From positions 327,501 through 391,500 of the forward strand of contig JAFEMH010000737.1 in the NCBI GenBank assembly GCA_022495995.1: DNA of 64,000 nt, in the 5' to 3' direction. This stretch comes from Adenophora triphylla var. japonica (Eukaryota > Streptophyta > Magnoliopsida > Asterales > Campanulaceae). The translations under genes and the position numbers were made by a program. A model generated the notes under the pieces. It did no database searches. It was given only the letters and a program-made list of their open reading frames with translations, and was not told the origin of the DNA. Within the stretch, counting starts at the first letter, position 1; every line of letters begins with the position of its first letter. Below are positions 53,901 through 63,164 of this stretch, piece by piece.

Positions 53901-56900
53901 GTAAGGATGGTGGAGGGCATGTCGGCAACAAAGCATATAAGTGAATTCAAATCTACTGCGACCCAATTGTCTTCCGTGGCTGTTACTCTTGATGATGAGG
54001 TACTAGCATTGATTTTACTTTCTTCTTTGCCGGAAAGTTGGGATACGACTGCGATAGCAGTTAACGTCTCAACAGGAAAAGTGAAGTTGAAGTTTGCGGA
54101 TGTCGTTGATGTGATTCTTGGCGAAGAAATTCGTAGGAAGAGCAAGGGTGGGACATCGGGGCTAGCACTAAATGTCGGTGAAAAGAGTAAGGGTGGTAAG
54201 AAGGTGATTACTTGCTACGATTGTGGGGAGAAGGGGCACTTTAGGAGAAGTTGTCCGAAGCGGTCAGGCAGAGCGAAGGAATTGAATGTTGCTGAAGAGA
54301 TGGCGGACGTATTAATCTTGGGTGGGAGCAGTTCAACTGATTCGTGGGTTTTGGATTCGGGCTCGACGTTTCATTCATGCACCAGTGCAGAAGGAATGGA
54401 GCAGTACGTTCCGGGTGATTTTGGGGTTGTTCGTTTGGGAAACGAATATCCTGTCAAGGTCATTGGAAAGGGGGTTGTTCAAGTCAAAGCAACGGATGGG
54501 ACTGTTTTGCGGCTACGTGATGTGCGACATATTCCGGATTTGAAGAGGAACTTGATTTCCATAAGGCAACTTGATAAGGAGGGTTGTGTGGTGACCTTCG
54601 GTTGTGGGACATGGAAGGTAAACCGCGGAGCTAGCTTGGTGGCTCGTGGCGGCGTGGAAAATATGTTGTATACCACATGCAACATGAGTCGTTGGGGGAA
54701 ACGAAGGCGCATCCCAATGATGAATGGTGGTGGCCGAGATCGCCATGGTGGGAGAAATTTCACTAAACGGTATGTTGGTAGAAAATTGGGTAATGAAGTC
54801 GGCCGACGCGGAGCCAATTTGGCCAACATGGGAGCGGGATCTAGAACGGTGATGCGATGGGTTAAAGAACACACAAAGGTTCCAAGCTTGTGATTGTGTG
54901 GGGCACGTGGATTCGCGCTGTTCAAGATCGATAGTTAGCAAGCAAGTGAGCGGGGATGTGCAGGGAGGATCATTCGGAATGAAGACTCGGAGCATGGTAG
55001 AACCGACAGTTATGTTGAAGCGTAGCTCAGCTTCAACTCACTTGGATAACTAGACAAGAGGTCGGGCGCTACCAACGCAATAGCTGGCCACTGAGATTTG
55101 TTTGTTTCAAGAAAAGGTATCATGGATGGTTTGTCTCCAGGTGGGAGATTGTTGGGATGTGGAGTCAAAACCATGGATAAAGGAATTTGAACCGCGGTCG
55201 GAGGAGTTGGTGAAGAAAATCGTCGAAGGGGACTGTCGAGCTGGGCGACCGCCCAAGGTGGTGATGGGCGACCGCCCAGTTGCACAGAAGGTATGGCTCG
55301 GGGATTTCCAACTTGGGCGACCGCCCATGGCGTGGTGGGCGACCGCCCACGTGACGGGGAGGATATTTCTGCAGCTGATTTGTTTCCTACTTTGACAAGA
55401 TCTCCTCCTTCATTGGTGATTCCTTTTGATAGTAGTATTTGGATAGAAAGAAGATTACTTTCTTGAGTAGGAATTCAAATATTACTAGGATTTGATTTAT
55501 TGTTCCCTATAAATACATGTGATAGCCTAGAAACAAATTGTAACATCTGAAAATATTAGAGAGAATATTTTGGCTTGGTAGCGCCCCCGGACGTAGTTGT
55601 TGTTGCAACGAACCGGGTTAACAATTCTTGTGTGTTCCTTTGTGTGTGATTTACTTTTCGTGTGTGTTGCTCTTATTATTACTTCTAAGCTTGGGCCGTT
55701 CCGCTGCGTGAATTCACAACACAACTATCATGTATCTGTAATGTCAAAATCTCATTATACCATCTAGGGAAGTAGCTTCCTCGTTTTTATCATCTATCAT
55801 CAGTCCATTCAGCTCCTGTATTGAGTTTTGGATTGATGGGGTTGGTAATGATATGTCGTAGAATTTCCATGTCTTTCGCAATCTCAATAATCGTGAATCT
55901 GTTGAGGTTGGTGCTCTTCTCAGTTCTCTGTCTCAAGTTCATTTGTCTTGTAAATAGGATTGTCGAATTTGGGTTCTCGAGGAGTCAGGTAAATTTACTT
56001 GTACCTCTTTTATAACATTTCTGATTCGCAGTCCATATCCTCCTTATTTTCCTCTAGTTTCGCTTGTTTGGTGTATTTGGATGGAGGGGAATGCTAGGAT
56101 CTTTAGAAATCAGTATCTTTCGTATCATTTTCTATTGGAGAGAGCTGTTTTTTTAGAATTGGGTTTGAGCGTCGGTTTATAGAGCTTTCTAAGGGTTCTG
56201 TTTCAGATTTGAGAAGGGACTGGGCTGCGGTTATTGTGTAGCTTTTGCTTGGTGTTTCTTTTGTGTTATTTGCTTCCTTCTTTTTAGTTTTAATGGATTC
56301 CATATGTGATTGTGAATTCTTTTCTATCTACTATAATTTCTTTCATTGTAAAAATAATTAAATCCTTATTCCTTTTGGGATGTCCCAAAAAAAAGTGTCA
56401 TGTTACCAAAACTTTCCATTTTAGAACAGAAGATTGCATTTTAAACAAGCCCTTTCTTCAACACCTCAAATCTGCATGTCACATGTACAGAAACACTGTC
56501 ATGCAGAAATTACTGTAGAAATAGAGCGAGGGTTTATGTGGTTTTCAAGTTCAAGGCCACTGTTTGTTAACACGTAAACGTCTTAGAATGGTCGATTTAA
56601 TTTGAAAGTGGTTTTCATGTTTCCTTTCATCATCATTTTTTCCCAATGGAAGTTGGGGTAGGAGTATGGTAGGATATGTGTTTTTTTTTTAACTGTGAAC
56701 AAATGTGAGACTTATTTCTTAGTTTCTTAGTGCAGGTGGCGATATTTTTGATCCAGAGGAATCGTCATGCTTTGATTGGTAGAGCAATTGATGACAATGA
56801 TATGGAAAGAGTTCTTCAGTTTTTGAAAAATGACCCGGTACAATTTGTACTAGATGACCCTACTTTGAATGACTTGGTCATCACTAGGTTTAACACATAT

Positions 56901-59900
56901 AAGCTTTTTTGTAGGTTGTAGATTCTGTATATGATTGCAAAAGTGAAGTGATTGGGCCAGGTTTCTTTAGATTCAAGGCAGAAATAGGTAATCCTAATCT
57001 TGCTGTATGCTTCCGTTTTTAAGCACCTTGATTTGAATATCTGCATGTAGTGAGAGACATTTCAATTGTTGTTGATGGCCACAAAAGTACTTCATCCTGT
57101 CCAAATATATATATGTGTGTGTGTGTGTATATATATACTCACTCCTTCCCATTACAAAAGGCACAAAAGTCCCATTTTGGTGTTCCATTACAAAAGGCAT
57201 AAGCCCAAACGGGAAAGTTTTTAGTACTTGTTTATTGATGGGACCCACTTGTCATACATCATCTATCCACTTATTATTCCCTACCCCACTTTCTCTCTCC
57301 TATCTCACTTTTCATACTCACAACACTTACTCCACTATATACATTCCTTAATTTTTGTGCAAAGCCCATTTTGTGTCTTTTGTAATGGGACGGAGGGAGT
57401 AAATGTATAGTATTAGTACCCTTTCTCCCCTAGTTCCTGGGCAGAGATTCAGGATAGCTGATTGACTAGGATAAAACCATATACATATGTTCTGAATTTT
57501 AACTTTACCCTTTCAGCTATGTGATGTTCTGATGCTACTTTTAATCTTATTGGAACCAATGACAAATATGTAAAAGCAACATGAAAGAATGCTCAACTTC
57601 TAGAACTGGACACCTTTTCAGAAACAGAAAACGAATTGTGAACTCTTTCAGGAAATGGGAACAACTGCAGGGGCTTTGTTAGAGCCCCTTCCTGTCCCCT
57701 GCTACATCAAGAAAGGCCTACGCCTATACTTACGGACAGCTTGCAATTACAGGGGTTGTGATTCTGTATTCTGTAGATAGATCAGTATGTGTATGACTAT
57801 GATGGAACTCAGTGGATTGATTAAGTAGGACTGGGGGAGCAAGATATTTTATTTACAACAACAATAACAACAAATCTTTAGACCCAAAATGATTTGGGGT
57901 CTGCTAACATGAATCATTGTATGAACTCGTCATTAAAGAGATGAGATAACAATGAAAAAGTGAAGAGATCAACAACATTACCCCAGTGCCTGTACGCAAC
58001 CTTGCCCTTGTATTAAAGCACAGAGAGGTTGTTTCTGGATGACCCACGATGAAAATTGCGTCGAAAATTGCATGGAAGCTTCATAACAAAGAAGCGCAAA
58101 CAATTTAGTGAGCCATTTTGCTTTATTCCATCATATTTTTCAAGCCAAAAAATAGTGAGTCTTTGGCTGCATCGAAAATGATGCAAAGAAAAAGTGAAGA
58201 GATGGTAAAATAAAAATATATAAAAAAATCCCCCGTCCCACTACAAACTACACAATTACTATTGGGCACGGGGATTAAAAAACATTGTTACCGGAGTGGG
58301 TGTTGTGAGTATAAAAGTGAGGTAGAAGAGAGAAAGTGGGGCAAGAAATAGTAATTGGATAGTTGTTGTGAGTATGACAAGTGGGTCTCATTAAATAAAA
58401 AATATTATAACATTTCCATTTTTGGAAGTGTGTAGTTTGTAGTAGGACACCCCAAAAGGCAAAGTGTGTAGTTTGTAGCGGGACGGAGGGAGTAAAATAA
58501 GTTAAAATTGTGAAAGCTGAAAATATTTTTTAAAAGGAGGGTTGCTGTAGGCTTGTGACAGCCAACATAAAACTTCGTCACAATGCCGTGATATGAAGCA
58601 AGATATTTTATCTAGTGAAGTAGAAAACATCTAGACATTCAGATATTGAGATACAAACATTTTGTTCTAACTTTTCGGACTCAAGTGTAAATGGTGACTT
58701 TTGCTGCAGATTTCAATGGAGTAGTGTTGGTACAGAATTATCTAAAGAGGACTGGACGTGAAGAGTGGGCTAGACAGGTTATTTTGTGAAAGCATTTGTT
58801 TATTTACTTTTTTCCTGTTATGTTGTGCATTCCTTCACTTTTTCCCTTATTTCCTCCCTTCATCACAAATTAAGTGTCCCTTTGTGGAAAACTTTTGTCC
58901 CAAATTATGGTCCTTTTCCAATGAAGTTACTAGATTTACCTTGCTATCTACCATGTGGTCGAATGCAGTTGCAATACTATGATGTGGACATTAAGGGTAT
59001 TCATGCATATGCACTTCTAAAATGGCCTCACCCTCAAGTCTAATAAGAAACCAAAAAGGGACTCTCATTTGGAGCAAAGGGAGTATTTCTCTCTGTGTGC
59101 ATGGTCCGGACCGGGTCAAGGTGGGGGAGTGGGGACAGGGGCAAGTGTGATAATATGCACTTGCAACGCTATTGTAAGGAAGTAAAAAGGGGCATGTACC
59201 AAAAAAGGTAAAAAGGGACACACATTTTGAGCCGGAAGAAATCAATTTGTATGTGTGTGGGGTTGGGTGGGGGTCCATGTTGAGGTAAAGTGTCTTAATA
59301 CCTTCTTGGGTGAGCCCCACTCCCCCAACCCGGGAAATTCTTGGAAACATCTGCATTCATTGTGTTTTGAGTTCAGATGCAAGGATCATTCAACTTCAGA
59401 AATAGGATAATGCCTTATTTCTTTCAACATTACATGTACGAGTTGGGATGGGATTGAACCCCCTGTGACTGCTGGACCTCTGGAATATGTTTACCAATGC
59501 ATTGTATACATCGAGACTCGAGAGGAAGTAGTCTCTCTATGAATCTCTTTGCATTTGGTCCGTTTGGCCTCCCCGAGCGACATCTCTTCATAAATGTGCC
59601 ACCATTGCTTTTTCTTTGTTATATAAAGGATATATATATTGAAGTAAAAGCACATAAACGATTTTTAATGTTTGAGCTGTTCTCCGGAGGAATGAGTATC
59701 TTTTTCCACTCTTTCCTGAGCATGGCAGCCCTCATTGTAAGCCGAGACTTCAAACTATGTTTACAGGTAGGGCTCGTAAAACGGATTTTACTGCCTACCT
59801 GTAAGAGAACAATTATACAGTATATTTAGTCCATGTCTGTGAACATGCAGATAATTTACTGGCATTAGCATATTCCTTGGTGATTGTGCAGTTTCGAGAA

Positions 59901-60153
59901 GCGGCAAAGACTGAGAATGATAGTGAGATGCTCAAGATCATGTCAAACTATGGTATGTTGTACTACGTTATTTGTCATAAAGAAGAGGGTGGCAATACTA
60001 ATGGTATTGATTGTGTTGCCTGCAGGTGAAGAAGTGGTTACAGCACTAGGGAGTGAAGTTGATAGGCTTGAGAAAGAAATACAAGACATTGTCCCTGGAA
60101 TCAGACATGTTGATATTGAAGCCCACAATCCAATTATCCCACCACCTCCATGA
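38921..60153 (+). CDS. MTPC4: Cation diffusion facilitator, metal tolerance protein C4
   Basis: Thirteen exons give a 459-residue frame: 38921-39215, 39329-39380, 41157-41289, 41390-41445, 50956-51070, 51161-51218, 51325-51443, 51990-52109, 56736-56837, 56915-56987, 58710-58777, 59892-59952 and 60026-60153. The first 98 residues are basic and Ser-rich with six histidines at 37-42, like an organelle transit peptide. The transporter core follows: SQRAVTTALWCNFLVFSLKFG, the metal-site motif HSVAD at 152-156, YGYSKERFVWSLISAVGIF, DGAAVTGLLIAGASLIAV from 277, DPIGSIIVGNLLG, and a cytosolic tail ending GIRHVDIEAHNP. It belongs to the ZnT9/SLC30A9 branch of CDF proteins, which export Zn or related cations by proton exchange. 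The place of action in plants is not settled. Introns 4 and 8 are swollen by retrotransposons, yet every junction remains GT/AG. Confidence 0.95.
39381..41156 (+). other. MTPC4 intron 2
   Basis: It contains a roughly 99-bp tandem duplication (TTTAGTTACTAGARATATAT at 40472 and 40571, with a weaker third partial copy near 40640) and a TTTTTGGTCCTTGAAC-type dispersed repeat at about 40275. A GGACGAATTAATCCTA block at 41090-41106 is the inverse of one near 40366. These look like remnants of a DNA transposon, but no ends could be set. Confidence 0.5.
40827..40910 (+). mobile_element. One end of a Stowaway-like MITE
   Basis: CTCTCTCCGTCCC starts the end. The CGTCCCAAAATRAT block is present at 40833 and again at 40873, 40 bp apart, as in the other MITEs of the window. 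No matching right end was found, so it is truncated. Confidence 0.6.
42391..42681 (+). repeat. 5' LTR of the copia element
   Basis: 291 bp, TG...CA. TATAAATA box at 42540-42547. Confidence 0.92.
42684..42695 (+). promoter_or_regulatory. Primer-binding site, initiator Met tRNA type
   Basis: TGGTATCAGAGC two bases after the LTR, the usual copia primer site complementary to initiator tRNA-Met. Confidence 0.9.
42740..43369 (+). pseudogene. Copia gag, capsid part
   Basis: 209 codons with the gag-2/UBN2 type capsid fold: FAGENYDHWVVKMRTIF, DLWEYIEDGFEEPE, AWEILEREFQGD and IKDYYTRVTDIINQMR. The frame ends soon after LKAHEKRLERHSEK because of a shift in an A-run near 43360; the next frame continues the protein. 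Confidence 0.9.
43366..44163 (+). pseudogene. Copia nucleocapsid and protease
   Basis: A Gly/Arg-rich basic region is followed by zinc-knuckle motifs CKICGKSGHSIDDC and CYRCQKFGHKEKEC. The aspartic protease follows: VWYLDSGCSNHMTG with the catalytic DSG, then LLVPELDQNLLSVGQL. Phase is lost after about 44060, before the integrase. Confidence 0.92.
44088..45065 (+). pseudogene. Copia integrase
   Basis: The GAG-pre-integrase zinc region (WHKRLGHLNFHS, then CEGCALGKHH) precedes the DDE core: HTDVCGPM, FIDDFTRMTWVYFM, LRSDRGKEYNNNEF and YTPQQNGVSERKNQT. It ends with KVFGCICYSQVP and the CIGYSSMSKGYRVW tail. A stop at 45063-45065 separates it from the reverse transcriptase. Confidence 0.93.
45246..45830 (+). 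pseudogene. Copia reverse transcriptase, first part
   Basis: Motifs WELVEKPKEKEIIGVKWVYK, KARLVAKGYTQQPGVDF, QLDVKSAFLNGELEEEIY and LKKALYGLKQAPRAWY are in place. The frame ends early at 45830 next to the overlapping frame that carries the catalytic YVDD, so a frameshift splits the polymerase. Confidence 0.93.
45827..46813 (+). pseudogene. Copia reverse transcriptase, second part, and RNase H
   Basis: The frame carries the polymerase catalytic motif VALYVDDLLYTG, then the connection region (NHFLGMEIYQNKDG, YRSLVGNLLYLTATRPDI). RNase H follows (GYCDSNWGGCVDD, AQSSAEVEYVSAAI, FCDNKSAIAMAKNP, KHHFIREAI), ending a few bases before the polypurine tract. Confidence 0.93.
46823..47113 (+). repeat. 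3' LTR of the copia element
   Basis: 291 bp, four transitions away from the 5' LTR. The purine tract AAGGGGGAG lies just before it at 46812-46820. Confidence 0.92.
47230..48700. other. Strongly T-biased stretch in MTPC4 intron 4
   Basis: About 1.5 kb of the plus strand is dominated by T in phrases such as TTTTGATTTTATTTGTTT, with very little C. No gene or terminal repeat was recognised. It may be intron sequence captured by the Helitron. A C/T-rich leader-like piece at 47114-47180 would fit a captured 5' UTR. Confidence 0.5.
49180..49680. repeat. ACTGGCACTTTTTTACAC tandem-repeat region
   Basis: Degenerate repeats of ACTGGCACTTT, TTACACATGCACC and CTGGCACAATATATATGCAC fill this stretch on both sides of a GC-rich palindrome cluster. 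ACGCGTTTTTT-type blocks near 49141 and 49669 are roughly mirrored at its edges (TTCTAAGSTTAAGGAAAAA). Confidence 0.7.
49487..49569. repeat. GCGATCGC palindrome cluster
   Basis: Four perfect GCGATCGC octamers at 49487-49494, 49508-49515, 49541-49548 and 49562-49569 stand in a very AT-rich background. Flanking bases extend the pairing in some copies (GGGCGCGATCGC). Confidence 0.88.
52948..53518 (+). repeat. 5' LTR of the gag-only element
   Basis: TG...CA. It has four TGGGCGACCGCCCA units and a TATAAATA box at 53306-53313. The primer site after it is degenerate: GTATCGAGCC (53519-53528) lacks the expected leading TGG and one further base of the initiator-Met type. Confidence 0.88.
53040..53147. 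repeat. TGGGCGACCGCCCA array in the 5' LTR
   Basis: Four identical 14-mers at 53040-53053, 53063-53076, 53112-53125 and 53134-53147. Each can pair TGGGC with GCCCA around a GACC centre. They lie upstream of the LTR TATA box. The same four stand in the 3' LTR starting at 55242. Confidence 0.92.
53547..54893 (+). CDS. Intact gag-protease protein of the gag-only copia element
   Basis: An unbroken 448-codon frame; an internal Met at 53568 (MDFLGALEDGNK) is the likelier start. The capsid part shows LIEKFDGTDFNFWKTQIEDV, DRKALGLVRQTL and SEFKSTATQLSSVAVTLDDE, resembling Tork/Tnt1-type gag. One zinc knuckle follows, CYDCGEKGHFRRSC, then protease with WVLDSGSTFHSC and VRHIPDLKRNLISIRQLD. The usual run-on into integrase is missing. 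After LVARGG the frame ends in an unrelated basic tail to 54893. Selection seems to have kept this frame open, since both polypeptide parts are complete. Confidence 0.9.
   Translation: MVGWFFAMDFLGALEDGNKVLIEKFDGTDFNFWKTQIEDVLWNKDLYLPLKEKPADIEEAKFEILDRKALGLVRQTLTKDVAKNVLEAKTTMEMLRCWRACEAPSAANKAHLMRKLLNVRMVEGMSATKHISEFKSTATQLSSVAVTLDDEVLALILLSSLPESWDTTAIAVNVSTGKVKLKFADVVDVILGEEIRRKSKGGTSGLALNVGEKSKGGKKVITCYDCGEKGHFRRSCPKRSGRAKELNVAEEMADVLILGGSSSTDSWVLDSGSTFHSCTSAEGMEQYVPGDFGVVRLGNEYPVKVIGKGVVQVKATDGTVLRLRDVRHIPDLKRNLISIRQLDKEGCVVTFGCGTWKVNRGASLVARGGVENMLYTTCNMSRWGKRRRIPMMNGGGRDRHGGRNFTKRYVGRKLGNEVGRRGANLANMGAGSRTVMRWVKEHTKVPSL
55150..55721 (+). repeat. 3' LTR of the gag-only element
   Basis: 572 bp with the same four TGGGCGACCGCCCA units from 55242 on. 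It ends AATTCACAACA before the target duplication. Confidence 0.9.
55727..56735 (+). other. Remainder of MTPC4 intron 8
   Basis: AT-rich intron DNA up to the acceptor TGCAG|GTGGCG. Nothing else recognised, though the stretch at 55790-56290 is less AT-rich and may be old transposon DNA. Confidence 0.5.
57138..57399 (+). mobile_element. Stowaway-like MITE in MTPC4 intron 10
   Basis: TIRs CTCACTCCTTCCC and GGGACGGAGGGAG are flanked by TA (57136-57137, 57400-57401). The arm ATTACAAAAGGCA occurs at 57151 and 57187 (36 bp apart) and inverted at 57372-57386. A short (GT)n/(TA)n microsatellite lies just before it. Confidence 0.88.
57856..57945 (-). mobile_element. SINE 3' fragment (TS-like)
   Basis: The complement reads GTTAGCAGACCCCAAATCAT, a short hairpin and a GTTATTGTTGTTG tail, as in the fragment at 35399-35480. 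Truncated. Confidence 0.55.
57970..58187 (-). mobile_element. Second copy of the GTT-tailed SINE, inverted
   Basis: Flanked by a perfect 16-bp duplication GAAAAAGTGAAGAGAT (57954-57969, 58188-58203). Read on the minus strand it matches the copy at 10963-11229 from GCAGCCAAAGACTCACTATT through TTCATCGTGGGTCATCC to CACTGGGGTAATGTTGTTG. It lacks the GC-rich hairpin segment of about 40 bp found there. Confidence 0.85.
58229..58492 (-). mobile_element. Stowaway-like MITE in MTPC4 intron 10
   Basis: Ends TCCCCCGTCCC and GGGACGGAGGGAG, with TA after at 58493-58494. Arm CTACAAACTACACA at 58241-58254. Its inverse GTGTGTAGTTTGTAG occurs twice at the right end, at 58428 and 58464 (36 bp apart). Confidence 0.85.
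58778..59891 (+). other. MTPC4 intron 11
   Basis: It contains a probable degenerate Stowaway-like MITE at about 58865-59085 (AAGTGTCCCTTTGTGG at one side, GGAGCAAAGGGAGTA at the other). G-rich and C-rich low-complexity pieces lie near 59110-59330. No coding region. Confidence 0.45.
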
Positions 60154-60972
60154 ACTCACTTCTCATCTATAAGTTGGTGCCTTCTTCTTCTTCATCTTCC
60201 TCGTCAATGTCATTATTTTTCAAACACTGAGCGAAAAACTTGTATGATGACAGGAAGCCAGCCTGCAATGCCAATTACTGGATCTTCATTTCTTTCCTCC
60301 TGTGTTGAGACCATTAGTAATGACGGACGGATTATTCTTTTTCACAAAGATGTATATGCATTCCACCTCTCTTTTTTTTTTTTTTTTTTTTTTTGCATTT
60401 TGATATGAAGAAACTAAAATATAAACTTATTATTTCACCTAATTGGAACTAAAAAATTTGAAGTGGAGTCGTAAAGGAGCATCATTGTGCACCCCACCCC
60501 ACCCCACCCCACCCAGGCCAGCAGTAGTCTCTTGCTTTAGAAATTGCACATACAACCTTAAAATCTATTTTCCCCCTAATGCTCTCAAACACCCCCCCCC
60601 TTTCAACCCTTCTTCTTCCTTTTCCATCCACCACCACCACCACAACCATACATTTGCCGCCGCCACCACCATTACCCTTTTCATTCTACTTTAATCAAGA
60701 CCTATTACCCTAAGATCAGCACCATGTTCTCATTTTTCAAGATTTGAACTCTTAATACCCACCAGATCAGCATGCAATAAAAAAAAATACACCTTCAAAC
60801 CACCATTTTTGGGTCAAGTATTTTCAACCTAAATAAAAAAAAATACGCACACTTACGCAAGAACACAAACACATAAGCACAAAAACACATATAAACACTT
60901 AAATAAATTTGATTTTGAATGTTAGTTTAAAGGTTAGTGATGGGTTCTTAGATAAAGAAAGATTGATATATA
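60154..60972. other. MTPC4 3' region and spacer
   Basis: Presumed 3' UTR of MTPC4, then a T-run near 60371-60393, a (CCCCA)n run near 60492-60514 and A-rich spacer. No gene. Confidence 0.6.
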
Positions 60973-61135
60973 TCTATAGTATAAATCACACCTCCACTAT
61001 CTACAGTACAATGAACAGTTTCAATGGCCAAATTTCCCATTTTTCGCTCACTAAGTTGTCTCTTTCCCATTTTGCCCTTAAAAAAAATTAAATTAAAAAA
61101 AAAAACACGTGTCCATGGACACGGGCTTTTACTAG
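60973..61135 (+). mobile_element. 163-bp mini-Helitron
   Basis: It starts TCTATAGTATAAAT after an A and ends CTAG (61132-61135) before a T, the A|T insertion rule of Helitrons. A 16-bp perfect palindrome CGTGTCCATGGACACG (61108-61123) ends 12 bases before the terminus, the same spacing as in the larger Helitron ending at 50790. Non-coding. Confidence 0.7.
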
Positions 61136-61145
61136 TATATATATA

Positions 61146-61433
61146 CTCCCTCTGTCCCACACTGGTGTGGACCATTTTTTTGGACACGGAAATTAAGGAA
61201 AAGTAGGAGAGAGAAATAGGTGGAGGATGTGTTTGTGAGTATGAAAAATTAAATATGAGAGAGAATGAGTGGGAGAAATAGTTAGGAGAGAGAATGTTGT
61301 GAGTGTAAAAGTAAAGTAGGAAAGAGAATGAGTGGGTGGAATAGTAAAGATTATTTGTCATTTTAGACAGTTCACACTAATGTGGGACGGACCAAAAAGG
61401 AAATAAGTCCACACTAGTGTGGGACGGAGGGAG
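61146..61433 (-). mobile_element. Stowaway-like MITE
   Basis: TIRs CTCCCTCTGTCCC and GGGACGGAGGGAG are flanked by TA (61144-61145, 61434-61435). Left arm CCACACTGGTGTGGAC. The inverse CACTARTGTGGGACGG is present twice at the right end, 37 bp apart (61373, 61410). It has the complement of the shared core. Confidence 0.88.
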
Positions 61434-61435
61434 TA

Positions 61436-62306
61436 TCTATATATATCTATATATATAGAGAGAGATGTGATTTGGGAGAGTAGAGGTGAATGATGATTTA
61501 GGAGGGGGCGTTGTTGCTAGCAAAAAGGTTGGGATGGGGCAGGGCGGCAAAGGGCGGTGGGGGTGGACTGGTGGAGAAGATGAAGGGTGGGGTTGGATGT
61601 ATGATTTTGGGAATAAAAATTGGGGTGGATTATATTTTACAAATATAAACTAAGGTTGGGTTCTTTGACAAAAAATGTTATATTTTTATTCACATTTCTT
61701 TCATTTTCATAAACTTATTTTGACATTTTAAAATAACTATCCATATAAAATTAATCTGATTTGGTCATCACGTGCAAGTTACATGTAATTTAACTGACTT
61801 TTTTAATGAATTCCGTGAAAATGCCTTTAACTCAGCAAAAAAATGACATATTTAGCCCTAAATTGTCAAAATTGAAAATTCAACACCCAAATTAGTACCT
61901 CTAAGTGAGCTTTATGTCGTATTTCATAATTTGCCCTTAAAAATAGGATGTAATGTCGATGATCTTCCTGAGCTACCCTTTCTTATCGAATACTATAGTT
62001 ATGTTTTCGTAAAAGTATACTATACCACTTATGAAGAGATGAGACTTATAAGAAAATATATATAAAAAAAAACTTAAAAACATTGACTCATTAACTGTAA
62101 TATTTATTTCAAGACGAAGAGAGTACTGTATACTCCCCCGTCTTATAATAAATGTTAAAAAAAATTGAATGTGCGTAATTAAGAAAAAGTAGAACTAATA
62201 TTCCTAGTGAGATAGATATTGTTACTATAAAAGTAAAATACGAGAGAAATTGGGATATAGATATTCTTAGTAAAACATGAGAGAAATTGGGATATAGATA
62301 TTCTTA
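61436..62306. other. Intergenic DNA with a degenerate MITE half
   Basis: G-rich low-complexity DNA at about 61490-61620, AT-rich spacer, then a CTCCCCCGTCTTATAAT start at 62133 that looks like a MITE end. GAGAGAAATTGGGATATAGA units follow in tandem on both sides of the Tourist-like insertion. No gene. Confidence 0.5.
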
Positions 62307-62712
62307 GGCTCCGTTTGTTTATGGTAAAATGAGGGGAAAACGTTTTTCGAAAAATGTTTTCGGAAAACGTTTTCCCCATTTTTCGATGTTTGGTAGTTTT
62401 TCGGAAAATGTTTTCCCCATTTTTCGGTTTTTGGTTGTTTTCCGAAAAATGGAGAAAATGTTTTTCGGAAAACATTTTCCGCTCTTTCTAAGAAAGTTGT
62501 TTTCCGAATTTTTTCTAAGGTAAGGAAGTTGTTTTCCGAAAAATGGTGTAAAAAAATGGATGGATAATAATAATAAATTAATAAAAAATAAAATAATAAT
62601 AATAAAATAATAATAATAAAATAATTAAAAAATAATTAAAAAAATAAAAATAAAATAATAATAATAAAATGATAATAATAATAATAAAATAATAATAATA
62701 AAATTATAATAA

Positions 62713-62796
<84 letters not shown>

Positions 62797-62910
62797 TAAT
62801 AATAAAATAATAATAATAAAATAATAATAATAAAATAATAAAATAATAATAATAAAATAATAAAATAAAATAATAAAATAATAATAATAATAATAATAAA
62901 ATAATAATAA

Positions 62911-62941
<31 letters not shown>

Positions 62942-63161
62942 AATAATAATTATTATTATTATTATTGTTATTTTCCAGAAAACATCTTCATTTTTCCGGA
63001 AAACGTTTTCCTTTTCCAGAAAACATTTTTCAGGAAATCATTTTTCGGAAGTCATTTTCCGGAAAACATCTTTATTTTTCCGAAAAATGTTTTCCTTTTC
63101 CGAAAAATATTTTTCAGGAAATCATTTTCCGAAAGTCATTTTCCCGGAAACAAACGGAGCC
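62307..63161. mobile_element. Tourist-like (PIF/Harbinger) MITE
   Basis: Terminal inverted repeats GGCTCCGTTTGTTT and AAACAAACGGAGCC are flanked by TTA (62304-62306, 63162-63164), the PIF/Harbinger signature. Both arms are built of TTTTCCGGAAAACGTTTTCC-like palindromic blocks. The middle is a 400-bp AAT microsatellite. No transposase. Confidence 0.8.
62556..62967. repeat. (AAT)n microsatellite
   Basis: About 410 bp of imperfect AAT repeats with AAAAT interruptions, ending in ATT repeats that could fold back on it. It has probably expanded inside the Tourist-like element. Confidence 0.9.
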
Positions 63162-63164
63162 TTA

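Larger units (their letters stand above)
52948..55721 (+). mobile_element. Non-autonomous gag-only copia element (TR-GAG type) in MTPC4 intron 8
   Basis: A 2774-bp insertion in host-gene direction with LTRs of about 572 bp (52948-53518, 55150-55721) and a CAACT target duplication at 52943-52947 and 55722-55726. The LTRs differ by about four substitutions and one small indel near the 3' end, below 1 percent. Between them is one uninterrupted gag-protease frame, a short non-coding tail and a polypurine tract GGTGGGAGA near 55139-55147. Integrase, reverse transcriptase and RNase H are absent. This matches the class called TR-GAG or BARE-2-like elements, which need an autonomous partner. Confidence 0.9.
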
